Positions 44,788-53,414 of a DNA stretch of 64,000 bases are shown piece after piece (positions within the stretch are counted from its first letter, which is position 1; each line of letters begins with the position of its first letter). The notes below the pieces were generated by a model. It made no database searches. It had not been told where the DNA came from and saw nothing but the letters and a program-made list of their open reading frames with translations. This stretch comes from Pedobacter punctiformis (lineage in GTDB: Bacteria; Bacteroidota; Bacteroidia; Sphingobacteriales; Sphingobacteriaceae). The translations under genes were made by a program, and so were the position numbers. The stretch spans positions 186,001-250,000 of the forward strand of contig NZ_JAPWGM010000003.1 of the NCBI RefSeq assembly GCF_027213715.1, given 5' to 3'.

Positions 44788-45237
44788 ATGAAAACTTTAA
44801 TTAAATTCATGGTGTTGTGCAATCTTATTTTTTGCACCCAAATTTCAATTGCCCAGGTAACTATAAAGAAAAATGGAATCTCCATTGCTCCGGGCACAAA
44901 AATATCAAATGCAGACAAGGATGCTATTAATAACATTTTAAGGCAATACGATTCTTCGCTGTACCAGATCAGGAGTTATTCCAATAATGGTAAAATGACA
45001 AGTAGAAAAGGCAGTTTGGCAACCATTAAAACCACTGAAAAAATTTCATCAAGTCTTATTTCCGGAAAAGGAAATATGGTTGCTGCTGACATGACGGTAC
45101 AGGCTTCAAAAATGGACCTTGATAATAGTTCAGATACAAGTAAAAGTATTGATTCTCATAGTTCAATACCAGGAAGAGAGAGGGAAATACAGCGATTAAT
45201 CTCACAACTAAAGGTTGTTCTTTCAAAATATCAATAG
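44788..45237 (+). CDS. Secreted protein, paralog A
   Basis: A 149-residue exported protein with a Sec signal peptide ending ISIAQ (about residue 23). The mature N-terminal part, VTIKKNGISIAPGTKISNAD then DAINNILRQYDSSLYQIRSY, is nearly the same in the neighbouring paralog. The C-terminal REIQRLISQLKVVLSKYQ is also conserved. The part between (about 75-130) is divergent, rich in Ser, Asp and Thr, and has no Cys. No named family is recognised. It is expressed from its own promoter, divergent from the kinase operon. Confidence 0.75.
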   Translation: MKTLIKFMVLCNLIFCTQISIAQVTIKKNGISIAPGTKISNADKDAINNILRQYDSSLYQIRSYSNNGKMTSRKGSLATIKTTEKISSSLISGKGNMVAADMTVQASKMDLDNSSDTSKSIDSHSSIPGREREIQRLISQLKVVLSKYQ

Positions 45238-45319
45238 GTCTGTTTATCTCTTTTAGTCTCCGCTAATCAATCGTATTATCCTGATTATAAGCAGCATCTG
45301 TATTCAAAACAACAAGTAG

Positions 45320-45418
45320 AAATACGGTTTACAAAAGTAATTACACTTATTTATTTGCGTAATAATACACTGAAAATTAGATCATTAACGCACCTAATTT
45401 TGGTATCAGATTCTAGAA
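45320..45418 (+). promoter_or_regulatory. Conserved promoter region, copy 2
   Basis: AAATACGGTTTACAAAAGTA with ATTACAC, then GTAATAATACACTGAA (45359-45374), 20 bases, then TAATTTTG (45395-45402) and TTCTAGAA (45411-45418). It matches copy 1 block for block. Confidence 0.7.
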
Positions 45419-45462
45419 CAATCTAATAAACTATTTAATTTTTAAATCTAATCTTAATCAAA

Positions 45463-45924
45463 ATGAAAACTTCAGTAAAAATCATCGCACTATTCGCATT
45501 AATCTTTTGCGTACAAATTTCAATGGCTCAGGTAACTATTGAAAAAAATGGAATTTCTATTGCTCCGGGCACAAAAATTTCTTCTAAAGATAAAACAGCT
45601 ATGAACAACATTTTAAGACAATACGATTCGTCTTTATACAATGTAAAAAGTTATGCTTCAAATGGTCGTGTAACTTCTGCCAAAGGTAAGTTAGCCAATA
45701 TACAAACATCGGGAAAACTAACCGCTGCTGTAATTTCAGGAAGAGCAGGAAAAGCCAGTATGGTAGCTGCTGATTGCACCTTACAAATTACCGTTTGTAA
45801 TGGCAGTAATGGTACATCTGCTCAAAATGGAAGTCAGGCTACACAAACCAATAAAGCCACTAACATTGGCAACCAGCAAAGATTGATTGCACAATTAACT
45901 ACTGTGCTATCGAAATATCAATAA
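45463..45924 (+). CDS. Secreted protein, paralog B
   Basis: A 153-residue exported protein with the signal peptide MKTSVKIIALFALIFCVQIS cut after MAQ near residue 23. It shares the first 75 or so residues and the last 15 (LIAQLTTVLSKYQ) with paralog A. The middle differs: it contains ADCTLQITVCNGSNG, a pair of Cys seven residues apart, then an Asn/Gln/Ser/Thr-rich stretch. A variable centre between conserved ends could be a processed peptide. It precedes the GFFAP/HTTM gene pair by 79 bases and may share their transcript. Confidence 0.75.
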   Translation: MKTSVKIIALFALIFCVQISMAQVTIEKNGISIAPGTKISSKDKTAMNNILRQYDSSLYNVKSYASNGRVTSAKGKLANIQTSGKLTAAVISGRAGKASMVAADCTLQITVCNGSNGTSAQNGSQATQTNKATNIGNQQRLIAQLTTVLSKYQ

Positions 45925-46003
45925 AAAACAAAGTTTCTGGCCCGTTGGATTCTAGATAAAAATGCGCCGGAAACTCCTTTATTCTGATTTTAATCAAAAA
46001 GCA

Positions 46004-46594
46004 ATGAAAACATCTGTAAAAATCATTTTATGCTCCGGCATACTGATTCATTACCTGCTTCTCTTCATCATCAATGTTGATACTACTTTGGACTGCGTTG
46101 TAAATAACAAAGGAATTTTATTGGTGGAGATGGAAAAATCTACCTATCAACCGGTTAAGAAAAAAATAGATGTGATACTGGGTAGAGATAAATACAATTT
46201 TAACGATTATATCAATTATTATCTGGCCTACACAGGCACGGAAACAGGCTATGGCTTTTTTGCCCCTAACGTACCCACCAGCTATAAACTGGTTTTCGAA
46301 TATACGCTGAAAGATCATAGTAAAGTAACCATGATTCCTCAAATAAGCAGTCATGAAATTGGCTTGCGCTTATGTAATTATTATGAAACTATTGGTAAAA
46401 CAAATGTTGAAATATTAAGAAATGCCTTAATTAAATTTATGCTTCAGGAGCAAATGAAGGGACTAAACAATGTGGTTTCTGCAAAGGCAATTTTCGGTCT
46501 CGTGCTAACTCCTGCCTTAAAAAATTATTCTCAATCCAACCAAACCGCTTATCAATTTTTATACGCTTATGAATATAATATCCAAAGTAAATAA
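46004..46594 (+). CDS. Membrane-anchored GFFAP-motif protein, SdpA/DUF5819-like
   Basis: From the AUG at 46004 the protein is about 196 residues: an N-terminal anchor helix (VKIILCSGILIHYLLLFIIN) then an extracytoplasmic domain. YTGTETGYGFFAPNVPTSYK carries the (W/Y)xFFAP motif that I associate with SdpA/DUF5819-type partners of HTTM proteins. An AUG at 45962 would add 14 residues, but the 46004 start keeps MKTSVKII and the TTAATCAAAA leader shared with paralog B. Its end overlaps the HTTM gene by 26 bases. Function unknown; partner role inferred. Confidence 0.65.
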   Translation: MKTSVKIILCSGILIHYLLLFIINVDTTLDCVVNNKGILLVEMEKSTYQPVKKKIDVILGRDKYNFNDYINYYLAYTGTETGYGFFAPNVPTSYKLVFEYTLKDHSKVTMIPQISSHEIGLRLCNYYETIGKTNVEILRNALIKFMLQEQMKGLNNVVSAKAIFGLVLTPALKNYSQSNQTAYQFLYAYEYNIQSK

Positions 46595-47570
46595 GGGATT
46601 AGATCATTTCTTATTTAAACCTAACGGCACAAATATTTTTGCATTTTTCAGAGTAGCTGTGAGCATTCATTGTATTGTTTTTGTAGTGAGTATTTATTCA
46701 GAAATGCATAAATTTTTTGGGTTGTCCGGATTTTCAAACCGCGAGGTAACGGAAACTTTCATCCGCTTAAAATACATTCCTAGACTTAGCTGGTTCCATG
46801 ATGTTTTTGGCTCTTGGTTTAATACTGACGAACAAATGCTGCATGCAGTATTATTGATTCATTTATTTTTCTTAATTACGCTACTACTGGGGTTATTTAC
46901 CAGGGTTTCGGCCTTAATTACACTATTTATCCATTTGTGCATTGTACAATCAAACACCTTTTTTCTATATGGAATGGATTATTTTACAACCATTTCTTTA
47001 TTCTTTTGCACATTTATGCCTGTAAGTGATTTTTCGCTGGATCAATCGTTATTAAAGAAAAAGATTGCCTCTCCTGAATTTAGAAACTTTTGCATCCGTT
47101 TTATCCAGGTTCAAATGTGCTTTATTTATTTTTTCGGAGGCTTTCATAAAGCTATTGGTATTAACTGGTGGAACGGAGAAAGCATGTGGAAGGCACTGAC
47201 CAGACCTCCATTCAATAATTTTGATGTTTCTTTCTTTGCGCAATATCCCAAAATATTTATGGTTATGGGTTGGATGACAGTTGTCCACGAAATGTTCTAC
47301 CCTATAATGGTGTTTACCAAATTTTTCAGAAAATATTGGGTAATGGTGATTATATCCATGCATTTGTGCATTGGTATTTTTATGGGGCTTTATTTATTCG
47401 CCTCTATTATGATTATTTTAAATATTACTGCCTTTTTAAGTAAAGAAGTAGATTATATCTTTAAAAAAATAGCTGCTTTCAAATCCAGAATGCTTATTCT
47501 TAATGGGGTTAAGCGGATTTATTATGCCAATTTAAAACATCTAAATACAGCATTTAGGCAAATGTATTAA
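46569..47570 (+). CDS. HTTM-domain membrane protein (SdpB / gamma-carboxylase-like)
   Basis: A 333-residue polytopic membrane protein with the HTTM layout shared by SdpB proteins and vitamin-K-dependent gamma-carboxylases. FAFFRVAVSIHCIVFVVSIY near the start contains the FRxxx motif. IQVQMCFIYFFGGFHKAIGI, then NWWNGESMWKALTRPPF, is the YxxxGxxKxxxxxWxxG core near 185-210. VMVIISMHLCIGIFMGLYLF is a further conserved helix. It overlaps the GFFAP gene, so the two are probably made together. Whether it modifies, cleaves or transports something is unknown. A hairpin follows. Confidence 0.82.
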   Translation: MNIISKVNKGLDHFLFKPNGTNIFAFFRVAVSIHCIVFVVSIYSEMHKFFGLSGFSNREVTETFIRLKYIPRLSWFHDVFGSWFNTDEQMLHAVLLIHLFFLITLLLGLFTRVSALITLFIHLCIVQSNTFFLYGMDYFTTISLFFCTFMPVSDFSLDQSLLKKKIASPEFRNFCIRFIQVQMCFIYFFGGFHKAIGINWWNGESMWKALTRPPFNNFDVSFFAQYPKIFMVMGWMTVVHEMFYPIMVFTKFFRKYWVMVIISMHLCIGIFMGLYLFASIMIILNITAFLSKEVDYIFKKIAAFKSRMLILNGVKRIYYANLKHLNTAFRQMY

Positions 47571-47590
47571 TCGCAATATTAAAAGTGATT

Positions 47591-47624
47591 GCCACAAAAG
47601 CATTTGTAATCCTGCTTTTGTGGC
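47591..47624. terminator. Bidirectional hairpin between convergent genes
   Basis: GCCACAAAAGCA (47591-47602) pairs perfectly with TGCTTTTGTGGC (47613-47624). It lies between the HTTM stop and the convergent ABC ATPase stop. T tails are weak on both sides. Confidence 0.6.
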
Positions 47625-47630
47625 TAAATA

Positions 47631-48311
47631 TTATCCAACCTGCACATCATCCTTTACCACACCATCGGCAATGTGTAAGATCCGGTTTCCGTATTGTGCA
47701 TTTTTTTCGGCGTGGGTAACCTGAATAATGGTGATGCCCTCTTCTTTATTTAATTTCCGAAAAAGCTCCATAATTTCTTCGGCCTGTACAGATTGTAAAT
47801 TCCCTGTAGGTTCATCCGCTAAAATTAAAGATGGTTGTGCCGCCAATGCCCTTGCAATACCTACAAGTTGTTGTTGCCCACCCGAAAGCTGGTTAGGAAA
47901 CAAATCTTTTTTAGCCACAATATTAAAACGGTCTAACAAATCTGCAATGCGGCTTTTACGTTCAGAATTACCAATTTTTTTATACAATAATGGCGCTTCA
48001 ATATTTTCATAAACTGTCATTTCATCAATTAAATGATAAGCCTGAAATACAAAACCGATATGATTTCTATAAAGTTCGATGCGTTTGCGCTCACTTAAAG
48101 TGGTTACATCTTCACCCATAAATTCATACTGCCCATAAGTTGATTCTTCAAGCATCCCTAAAATGTTCAACAAGGTTGATTTTCCAGCACCTGATGGGCC
48201 CATGATCGAGACGAATTCACCTTTTTTTATGCTCGTGGTTACATGTCGCAAAACATAATGTTTTACGCCTTTACTGGCATAATATTTTTCTATATTTTTA
48301 ATTTCTATCAT
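47631..48311 (-). CDS. ABC transporter ATPase, MacB/LolD type (second ATPase of the array)
   Basis: About 226 residues from the AUG at 48311 (MIEIKNIEKYYASKGVKHYV). Walker A is [12 protein letters not shown], the signature LSGGQQQLVGIARAL and Walker B LILADEPTGNL. The signature has QQQL in place of the usual QQQR. It is the last gene of the downstream half of the permease array, 37 bases after the frameshifted permease, and would power one or more of the FtsX-type permeases. It differs from the ATPase at 60.8 kb throughout, so the two are old paralogs. Confidence 0.88.
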   Translation of the reverse strand: MIEIKNIEKYYASKGVKHYVLRHVTTSIKKGEFVSIMGPSGAGKSTLLNILGMLEESTYGQYEFMGEDVTTLSERKRIELYRNHIGFVFQAYHLIDEMTVYENIEAPLLYKKIGNSERKSRIADLLDRFNIVAKKDLFPNQLSGGQQQLVGIARALAAQPSLILADEPTGNLQSVQAEEIMELFRKLNKEEGITIIQVTHAEKNAQYGNRILHIADGVVKDDVQVG

Positions 48312-48347
48312 CTTTTGAGGTATATATTTCACTGTTTACCCTAAGCT

Positions 48348-50770
48348 TTATTCGTATTTTAATGCGGTTACCGGATTTCTTACTGCAGCTTTTCTGGCTT
48401 GAATACTCACCGTTAAAACCGCTATAATAATGGAAATTACAGTTGCTGTTATAAATGGAAAAACAGGCATATCGATTCGGTAAGCAAAGCCCTGAAGCCA
48501 TTTATTTACCAAAATATAAGCAATTGGCCAGCTTATTAAATTTGCCAAAACAACTAAAATAAGGAACGATTTATTTAAAAGGTTTACAATTTGAACATTT
48601 GAGGCACCTAAAACTTTTCTAACGGCTATTTCTTTTGTTCTCCTTCTTGCCACAAATGTGGACAAAGCAAATAAACCCAGCAAGGATAGCGAAACAGAAA
48701 CAACGCTAAAAAGAATAATCATATTTATAAACCGGGCGTTATCCTCCAAAACATGTTGAAATTCACTATTCATCGTGATGTATTCCATTGGATAATCAGG
48801 GTATAAAGTTTTCCATTCTGCTTCTATCTTTTTAATCGCTTCCGAACTGTTCTCAGTATTAAAGCGGATTAGAAGATTGTTGGTATTAGAGCTACCACCT
48901 AAATGTGTAACCTTGTATAAGGTTGGCAGCACTGCTTTATCAAATCCTTCATTGTGATAATCTTTAATCACGCCAACAATTTGAAAGGTATGGTTTTTTG
49001 GGCCGTCTTTAACCTGATAATTTTTACCAACAGGATTTTTATCAATTAGCTTTGCCGCAGCTTCATTTAAAACCACCGTATTTACCGTATCCTGTTTATA
49101 TTCTTTAGAAAATATCCGTCCTTGTAAAACCTTAACCCCAAGTGCTTTCAATGCATCCATTGAAACCGTTACGGTATTTAATGCTACTTTATTACCTTTA
49201 TAAGTTACTTCTTCGGGCACATTAAAAGCATTACCCATAACCTGTGTAGTGGTGGCCACATATTCTACTCCTGGAATTCTGCTTATTTTATCTGCAAATG
49301 ACTTTTCGTAGTTGGATTTTATGTTGATGAGATTACCCCGTTCAAAACCCAGATCCTTATTATTGATAAATTCAGTTTGTTTATGCATCACACCTATTGC
49401 AATGATAAAGGTTACAGAAATCACAAATTGAAAGATTACGAGAATATTTCTTAATGCAACCCCTTTCAGTCCCTTTTCATAATTTCCCTTTAATACCGAA
49501 ACCGGGTTGTAATTTGACAAAATCCATGCAGGATAAAAACCTGCTAATAAGGTTACTAAAACAAAAAGAGCCAGTAATTGCAGCAGGATACCTGAAAACT
49601 GCTCATTATGCCAGAAACTGAGTTCAACATTAAACTGGTGATTAAAGGCCGGAAGCACCAGTTCGATTAAAATTATTGAAATAAATAAAGCAATGATGCT
49701 CTGCAAAGCAGATTCAAGCAGGAACTGAACAACAAGTTGTTTTTTATAAGATCCTAAGACTTTTTTTACACCTACTTCTTTCGCTCTCTGAACAGATTGT
49801 GCGGTGGCCAGGTTAACAAAATTAATGACAGATATGAGCAGAAGAAATGCCGTTATTCCGATAATGGGCTTAAGTTTTTCAAGCCAGCTTATTTGAAAAG
49901 ATGGATTTCCATGAACATCTTTAAGCGATAACGTTTTTAGTCCGGGTGTTTTTCCATCTTTATAAAAATCATTAAAATTGATTTCCCTTTTAACAAATGA
50001 TGCTTTTTTAAAATCGGTATAAACACTTAAAAGCGTTTTATTTAAAGCAGCTGTATCAATTGTTTGCTGCATCCGGGCGTAAACCTGACAATAATGACTA
50101 TTGCTTGGGTGGTCGGGATCTTTATCTTGCTCCCCAGTGCGCATCATTGCATTAAAACTCACACTTTGAGGCGTTGGTGGATCCGCTACAACACCTGTTA
50201 CGGTTAAATCCTGTCCTGTATCATTTCTCCACATCAATACCTTTATAACTTTGCCTAAAACGCGATCGGTTCCAAACAGTTTCATTGCTAAGCTATGTTA
50301 AGTACGACTGATTTTGGTTTACTTAAAGCACTTTGCCTATCGCCCTGCAAAAATTTATATGTAAAAACCTGAAAGAAACTACTATCAGAATCTTTCATTT
50401 TACTAACCATAACAGGATTTGCATGTGGTAATTTTACCGAAAAACCCTTAATGAAATCCCAGTCGGGTGTTACCTTAGTAACGACCTGAACTTGTGGCAT
50501 CTTATCTTTTAGCAGAGCGGCCATCCGGCTATCGACCAGGTCCTGGTAATGTTCCTTATTATCAGGAGTAAACATATCGTGTTTTTCCCTGACCTGGTAA
50601 ATATTATTTAAGTCAGGCGACCATTTATCATAACTTTCTTCGTGATTAATATATAAAAGCAACAACACAAAAGCAGTTAATCCCAGTGCGAGCCCTCCAA
50701 TATTAATTGCTGCATAAATCTTGTTTTTAAACAAATTTCGAAAAGCGATTTTAAGATTTAATTTAAACAT
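48348..50770 (-). pseudogene. FtsX/MacB-type ABC permease broken by a frameshift
   Basis: Two adjacent frames together make one normal permease of about 806 residues. The upstream frame (50770-50288) has the N-terminal helix MFKLNLKIAFRNLFKNKIYA and ends SKPKSVVLNIA at a TAG. The downstream frame resumes with LAMKLFGTDRVLGKVIKVL, the exact continuation expected from the paralogs (VVLNExLAxKLFG). One base is missing near 50291-50299; restoring it rejoins the frames. The rest, with both FtsX domains and the C-terminal NPVTALKYE, is intact. It is either a recent inactivating mutation, a phase-variable allele or a sequencing error. Confidence 0.85.
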
Positions 50771-50847
50771 AGGATATAAGGTTTAGGATGTAAGATTTAG
50801 GGTTATGGCGCATTAACTTTACGCCTTTTACCTTAAGCCTTAAATCA
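50771..50847. repeat. Intergenic repeat, family 2
   Basis: GGATATAAGGTTTAGG at one end and CCTTAAGCCTTAAA at the other flank a GCGCATTAACTTTACGCC centre. The spacer at 55779-55855 is about 80 percent identical by eye, although the flanking permeases are far more diverged. Confidence 0.65.
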
Positions 50848-53238
50848 TTATTCATATTTCAAAGCATCAATTGTATTTGCATTTGCTGCCCAATATGAAC
50901 GGATACTCACTGTAATTAAAGTAATTAGCATGGAAATAAGCATAGCCAATGCAAATGGCCAAATACTGATATCGATACGATAAGCAAAACCAGCCAGCCA
51001 TTTTGAAACAAAGAGGTACGCTAAGGGCCAGGCTACCAGATTTGCCAGAAAAACCATTAATAAAAATGAGCCGTTCAGCATTTTGACAATTTCCATTGTT
51101 GAAGCGCCTAAAACCTTTCTGATGGCAACTTCGCGGGTTCTTTGCGTAGCAACGAAAGAGATCAAGCCAAATAATCCGATAAATGAAATAAAAATGATTA
51201 CACCTGCGAAGACTTTGAATAGCGTACCCATAATCCGCTCTCCCTCATAATAATTTTTGATTTGGTCATCTAAAAAAGCTTCATGGTACACAGATTCGGG
51301 GAAAGTTTGCTGCCATATTTTAGATACAATTTTCATCGTACCCATCATCTCCTTGGCATTTAATTTTACGGCAGCATAATAGTGCCTTGTTCTAAGCGAT
51401 CCAATTAAAATCGGGTCGATATTTTCATGCAAACTTTTGTTTTTAAAATCCTGAATTACACCAACTATCGGAGCTTTCATTCCGCCCATCGAAATTATTT
51501 TACCAATAGCCTCGTTCGGATTTTGGATATTGAGTTTTTTTAATAAGGTTTCATTTACAAGGTATTCATTTATAGTATCAGATTTAACAAGATTTCTACC
51601 AGCTGTAAGTTTTAAATCAAATGTTTTTAAATAATCTTCATCAGCATTTTTAGTATTTACCTGAAAGTCAGCATCTTTACCGCCATTATACGAAAAAGTA
51701 TTTCCATTATTATTTTGCGAAGATGGAGCAGTACGGCAGAAACTAACTTCTTCAACACTGGAAATTTGTTTTAATTGAGCTTTAAAGGCAGAAAAGCGAG
51801 ATACAGTAGCACTATCATTTGGTAAGTCTATCATTGCAATTGCCGATGAATTGAACCCCAGTGGTTGCTCCCGAACATATTTCATTTGTTGCAAGATTAC
51901 CAATGTGCCAATGATTAAAGTTACGGTTAGCGTAAATTGTACAACGACCAGAATTTTTCTCAATCCTAAACCGCCTGTGTTAGCAATAACTTTGTTTTTA
52001 ATGGCTAACGCAGGATTAAAACCGGACATTATCATTGCCGGATAAAAACCCGCTAATAAACTTACAAGCACAACCAGCAATATCATAAAAAGAAAGATTA
52101 TCGGATGCTGGAATATACTGAATGAAATTTTTGAATTAAACAGATTTTGCATTCCCGGCAAGGCGATTTCTGTTAGCACACTTCCAATTAACAATGAAAT
52201 GAATACGATTGTTAAGGTTTCAGTTAAAAATTGAATAATTAACTGACTTCTTTGGCTACCCATTACTTTCCTTACCCCAACTTCTTTAGAACGACTTACA
52301 GCTTGTGCAGTTGCCAGATTAATAAAATTGATGGAAGCTGTAATCATCAGAAAAAAGCCAATTATAACCAATCCATACAATTGTTTTTTTGGCATAATGC
52401 GACCTGAGAAATTGCCAAATTTTTCATTGTAATGAATATCGGCAAGCGGCTGAAATAAATGACCTTCTTTACCGGGTGCTTTTTCTACGTAATATTTTTT
52501 GATGAACGATGTTAACGGTCCGTTAAGTGTTTCTATATTAACATTTGGTTTTAACTTAAAATAACTTTCAGAACTAGAACTTACCGACCCCCAATTTGTT
52601 AATCTATTGTTGTTGAAGGATTTGTAAGCAAGCATAATTTTTAATGGTACCGAATTATTTTCTGCAACATCATCAATTACACCACTAACCGTATAATTCA
52701 CCTTATCATCAAAACTGAAGCTTTTACCTAAAGCAGTTTTCCAATCTCCAAAAAACTTATTTGCCATTTCTTTTGAAAGCACAACATGATTTGGATCTGC
52801 AAGAGAACTGTAATTTCCTGACAACCAATTATAATTAAATACTTCAAAAAACTCAGGTTCTACGTAAAAAACATTTTCAATCGTTTTTAACCTTTCTTTT
52901 CCATTAGCATCTTTAATTTTTATCATCCCTGCACTATTTTCAATAGCAGCAACTTTTTCAATGTAAGGAGAAAAATCGTTGCGTATTGCAGCAGTTAGTG
53001 GTAAAGGCACACCTTGCGAATAGAACTGGTTACCATCTGCGTAATCCCAGGTTGAAACAATCCTGTAAATTTTGTCTTCATTTTTAAAACCTTCATCAAA
53101 ACTCATTTGATAACGGATGAAAATAAAAATTAAGATACAACTCGCCATCCCGATTGATAAACCAAGGATATTAATTAAAGTATAGCCTTTATTTTTCCAA
53201 AGATTTCTCCAGGCTATTTTCAGATTTAATTTGAACAT
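50848..53238 (-). CDS. FtsX/MacB-type ABC permease 4
   Basis: This 796-residue protein has an N-terminal transmembrane helix (about 20-42, after the basic MFKLNLKIAWRNLWKNKG), a MacB-like periplasmic domain and a four-helix FtsX domain near 285-430. A second periplasmic domain and a second FtsX domain (about 670-796) follow, the latter with SFVATQRTREVAIRKVLGAS and ending NTIDALKYE. Such permeases use ATP-driven shape change in the periplasm to export lipids, peptides or drugs rather than carrying substrate through the bilayer. It is the first gene of the second half of the array, behind its own sigma-54-like promoter. Confidence 0.9.
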   Translation of the reverse strand: MFKLNLKIAWRNLWKNKGYTLINILGLSIGMASCILIFIFIRYQMSFDEGFKNEDKIYRIVSTWDYADGNQFYSQGVPLPLTAAIRNDFSPYIEKVAAIENSAGMIKIKDANGKERLKTIENVFYVEPEFFEVFNYNWLSGNYSSLADPNHVVLSKEMANKFFGDWKTALGKSFSFDDKVNYTVSGVIDDVAENNSVPLKIMLAYKSFNNNRLTNWGSVSSSSESYFKLKPNVNIETLNGPLTSFIKKYYVEKAPGKEGHLFQPLADIHYNEKFGNFSGRIMPKKQLYGLVIIGFFLMITASINFINLATAQAVSRSKEVGVRKVMGSQRSQLIIQFLTETLTIVFISLLIGSVLTEIALPGMQNLFNSKISFSIFQHPIIFLFMILLVVLVSLLAGFYPAMIMSGFNPALAIKNKVIANTGGLGLRKILVVVQFTLTVTLIIGTLVILQQMKYVREQPLGFNSSAIAMIDLPNDSATVSRFSAFKAQLKQISSVEEVSFCRTAPSSQNNNGNTFSYNGGKDADFQVNTKNADEDYLKTFDLKLTAGRNLVKSDTINEYLVNETLLKKLNIQNPNEAIGKIISMGGMKAPIVGVIQDFKNKSLHENIDPILIGSLRTRHYYAAVKLNAKEMMGTMKIVSKIWQQTFPESVYHEAFLDDQIKNYYEGERIMGTLFKVFAGVIIFISFIGLFGLISFVATQRTREVAIRKVLGASTMEIVKMLNGSFLLMVFLANLVAWPLAYLFVSKWLAGFAYRIDISIWPFALAMLISMLITLITVSIRSYWAANANTIDALKYE

Positions 53239-53276
53239 GACAATAGATTGTTTGTAAATAACTTAGATACCGGTAT

Positions 53277-53291
53277 ACCAATTTTATACCA
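53277..53291 (-). promoter_or_regulatory. Sigma-54-type -24/-12-like promoter element B
   Basis: On the minus strand TGGTATAAAATTGGT: GG at -24 and a G at the -12 position 12 bases later, followed by T. It matches the element at 62883-62897 (TGGCACAAGCTTGGT) at 11 of 15 positions. About 40 bases upstream of permease 4. Confidence 0.5.
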
Positions 53292-53354
53292 ACCAAAAAC
53301 ACTGCAGTTAAACAACTGTATATCAATAAATTAAAATAAATAAAAAATTACAAA

Positions 53355-53397
53355 TGTTCATTATCGAACAATAGCTGTACGTTAGTGAACGAACATT
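53355..53397 (-). promoter_or_regulatory. Candidate enhancer sites for an NtrC-type regulator, set B
   Basis: TGTTCATTATCGAACA (53355-53370) is a perfect TGTTC-N6-GAACA dyad. A second, inverted half-site AATGTTCGTT (minus strand, 53388-53397) lies close by. The dyad begins 64 bases upstream of the -24-like element. Confidence 0.6.
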
Positions 53398-53414
53398 AAA
53401 ATAGTTAACAAATT

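Noticed and set aside
44134..47570. Prophage or integrated island boundaries around the secreted-paralog locus
   Set aside because: No integrase, transposase, tRNA-associated direct repeat or composition shift is visible.
48298..50285. Programmed frameshifting as the explanation of the split permease
   Set aside because: No slippery heptamer or downstream structure is evident at the junction, and the other paralogs are unsplit; mutation or sequencing error is simpler.
50288..50770. A separate 160-residue gene next to a 645-residue permease gene
   Set aside because: Together the two frames match one intact paralog end to end, and the split falls inside the conserved VVLNExLAxKLFG segment, so two independent genes are unlikely.
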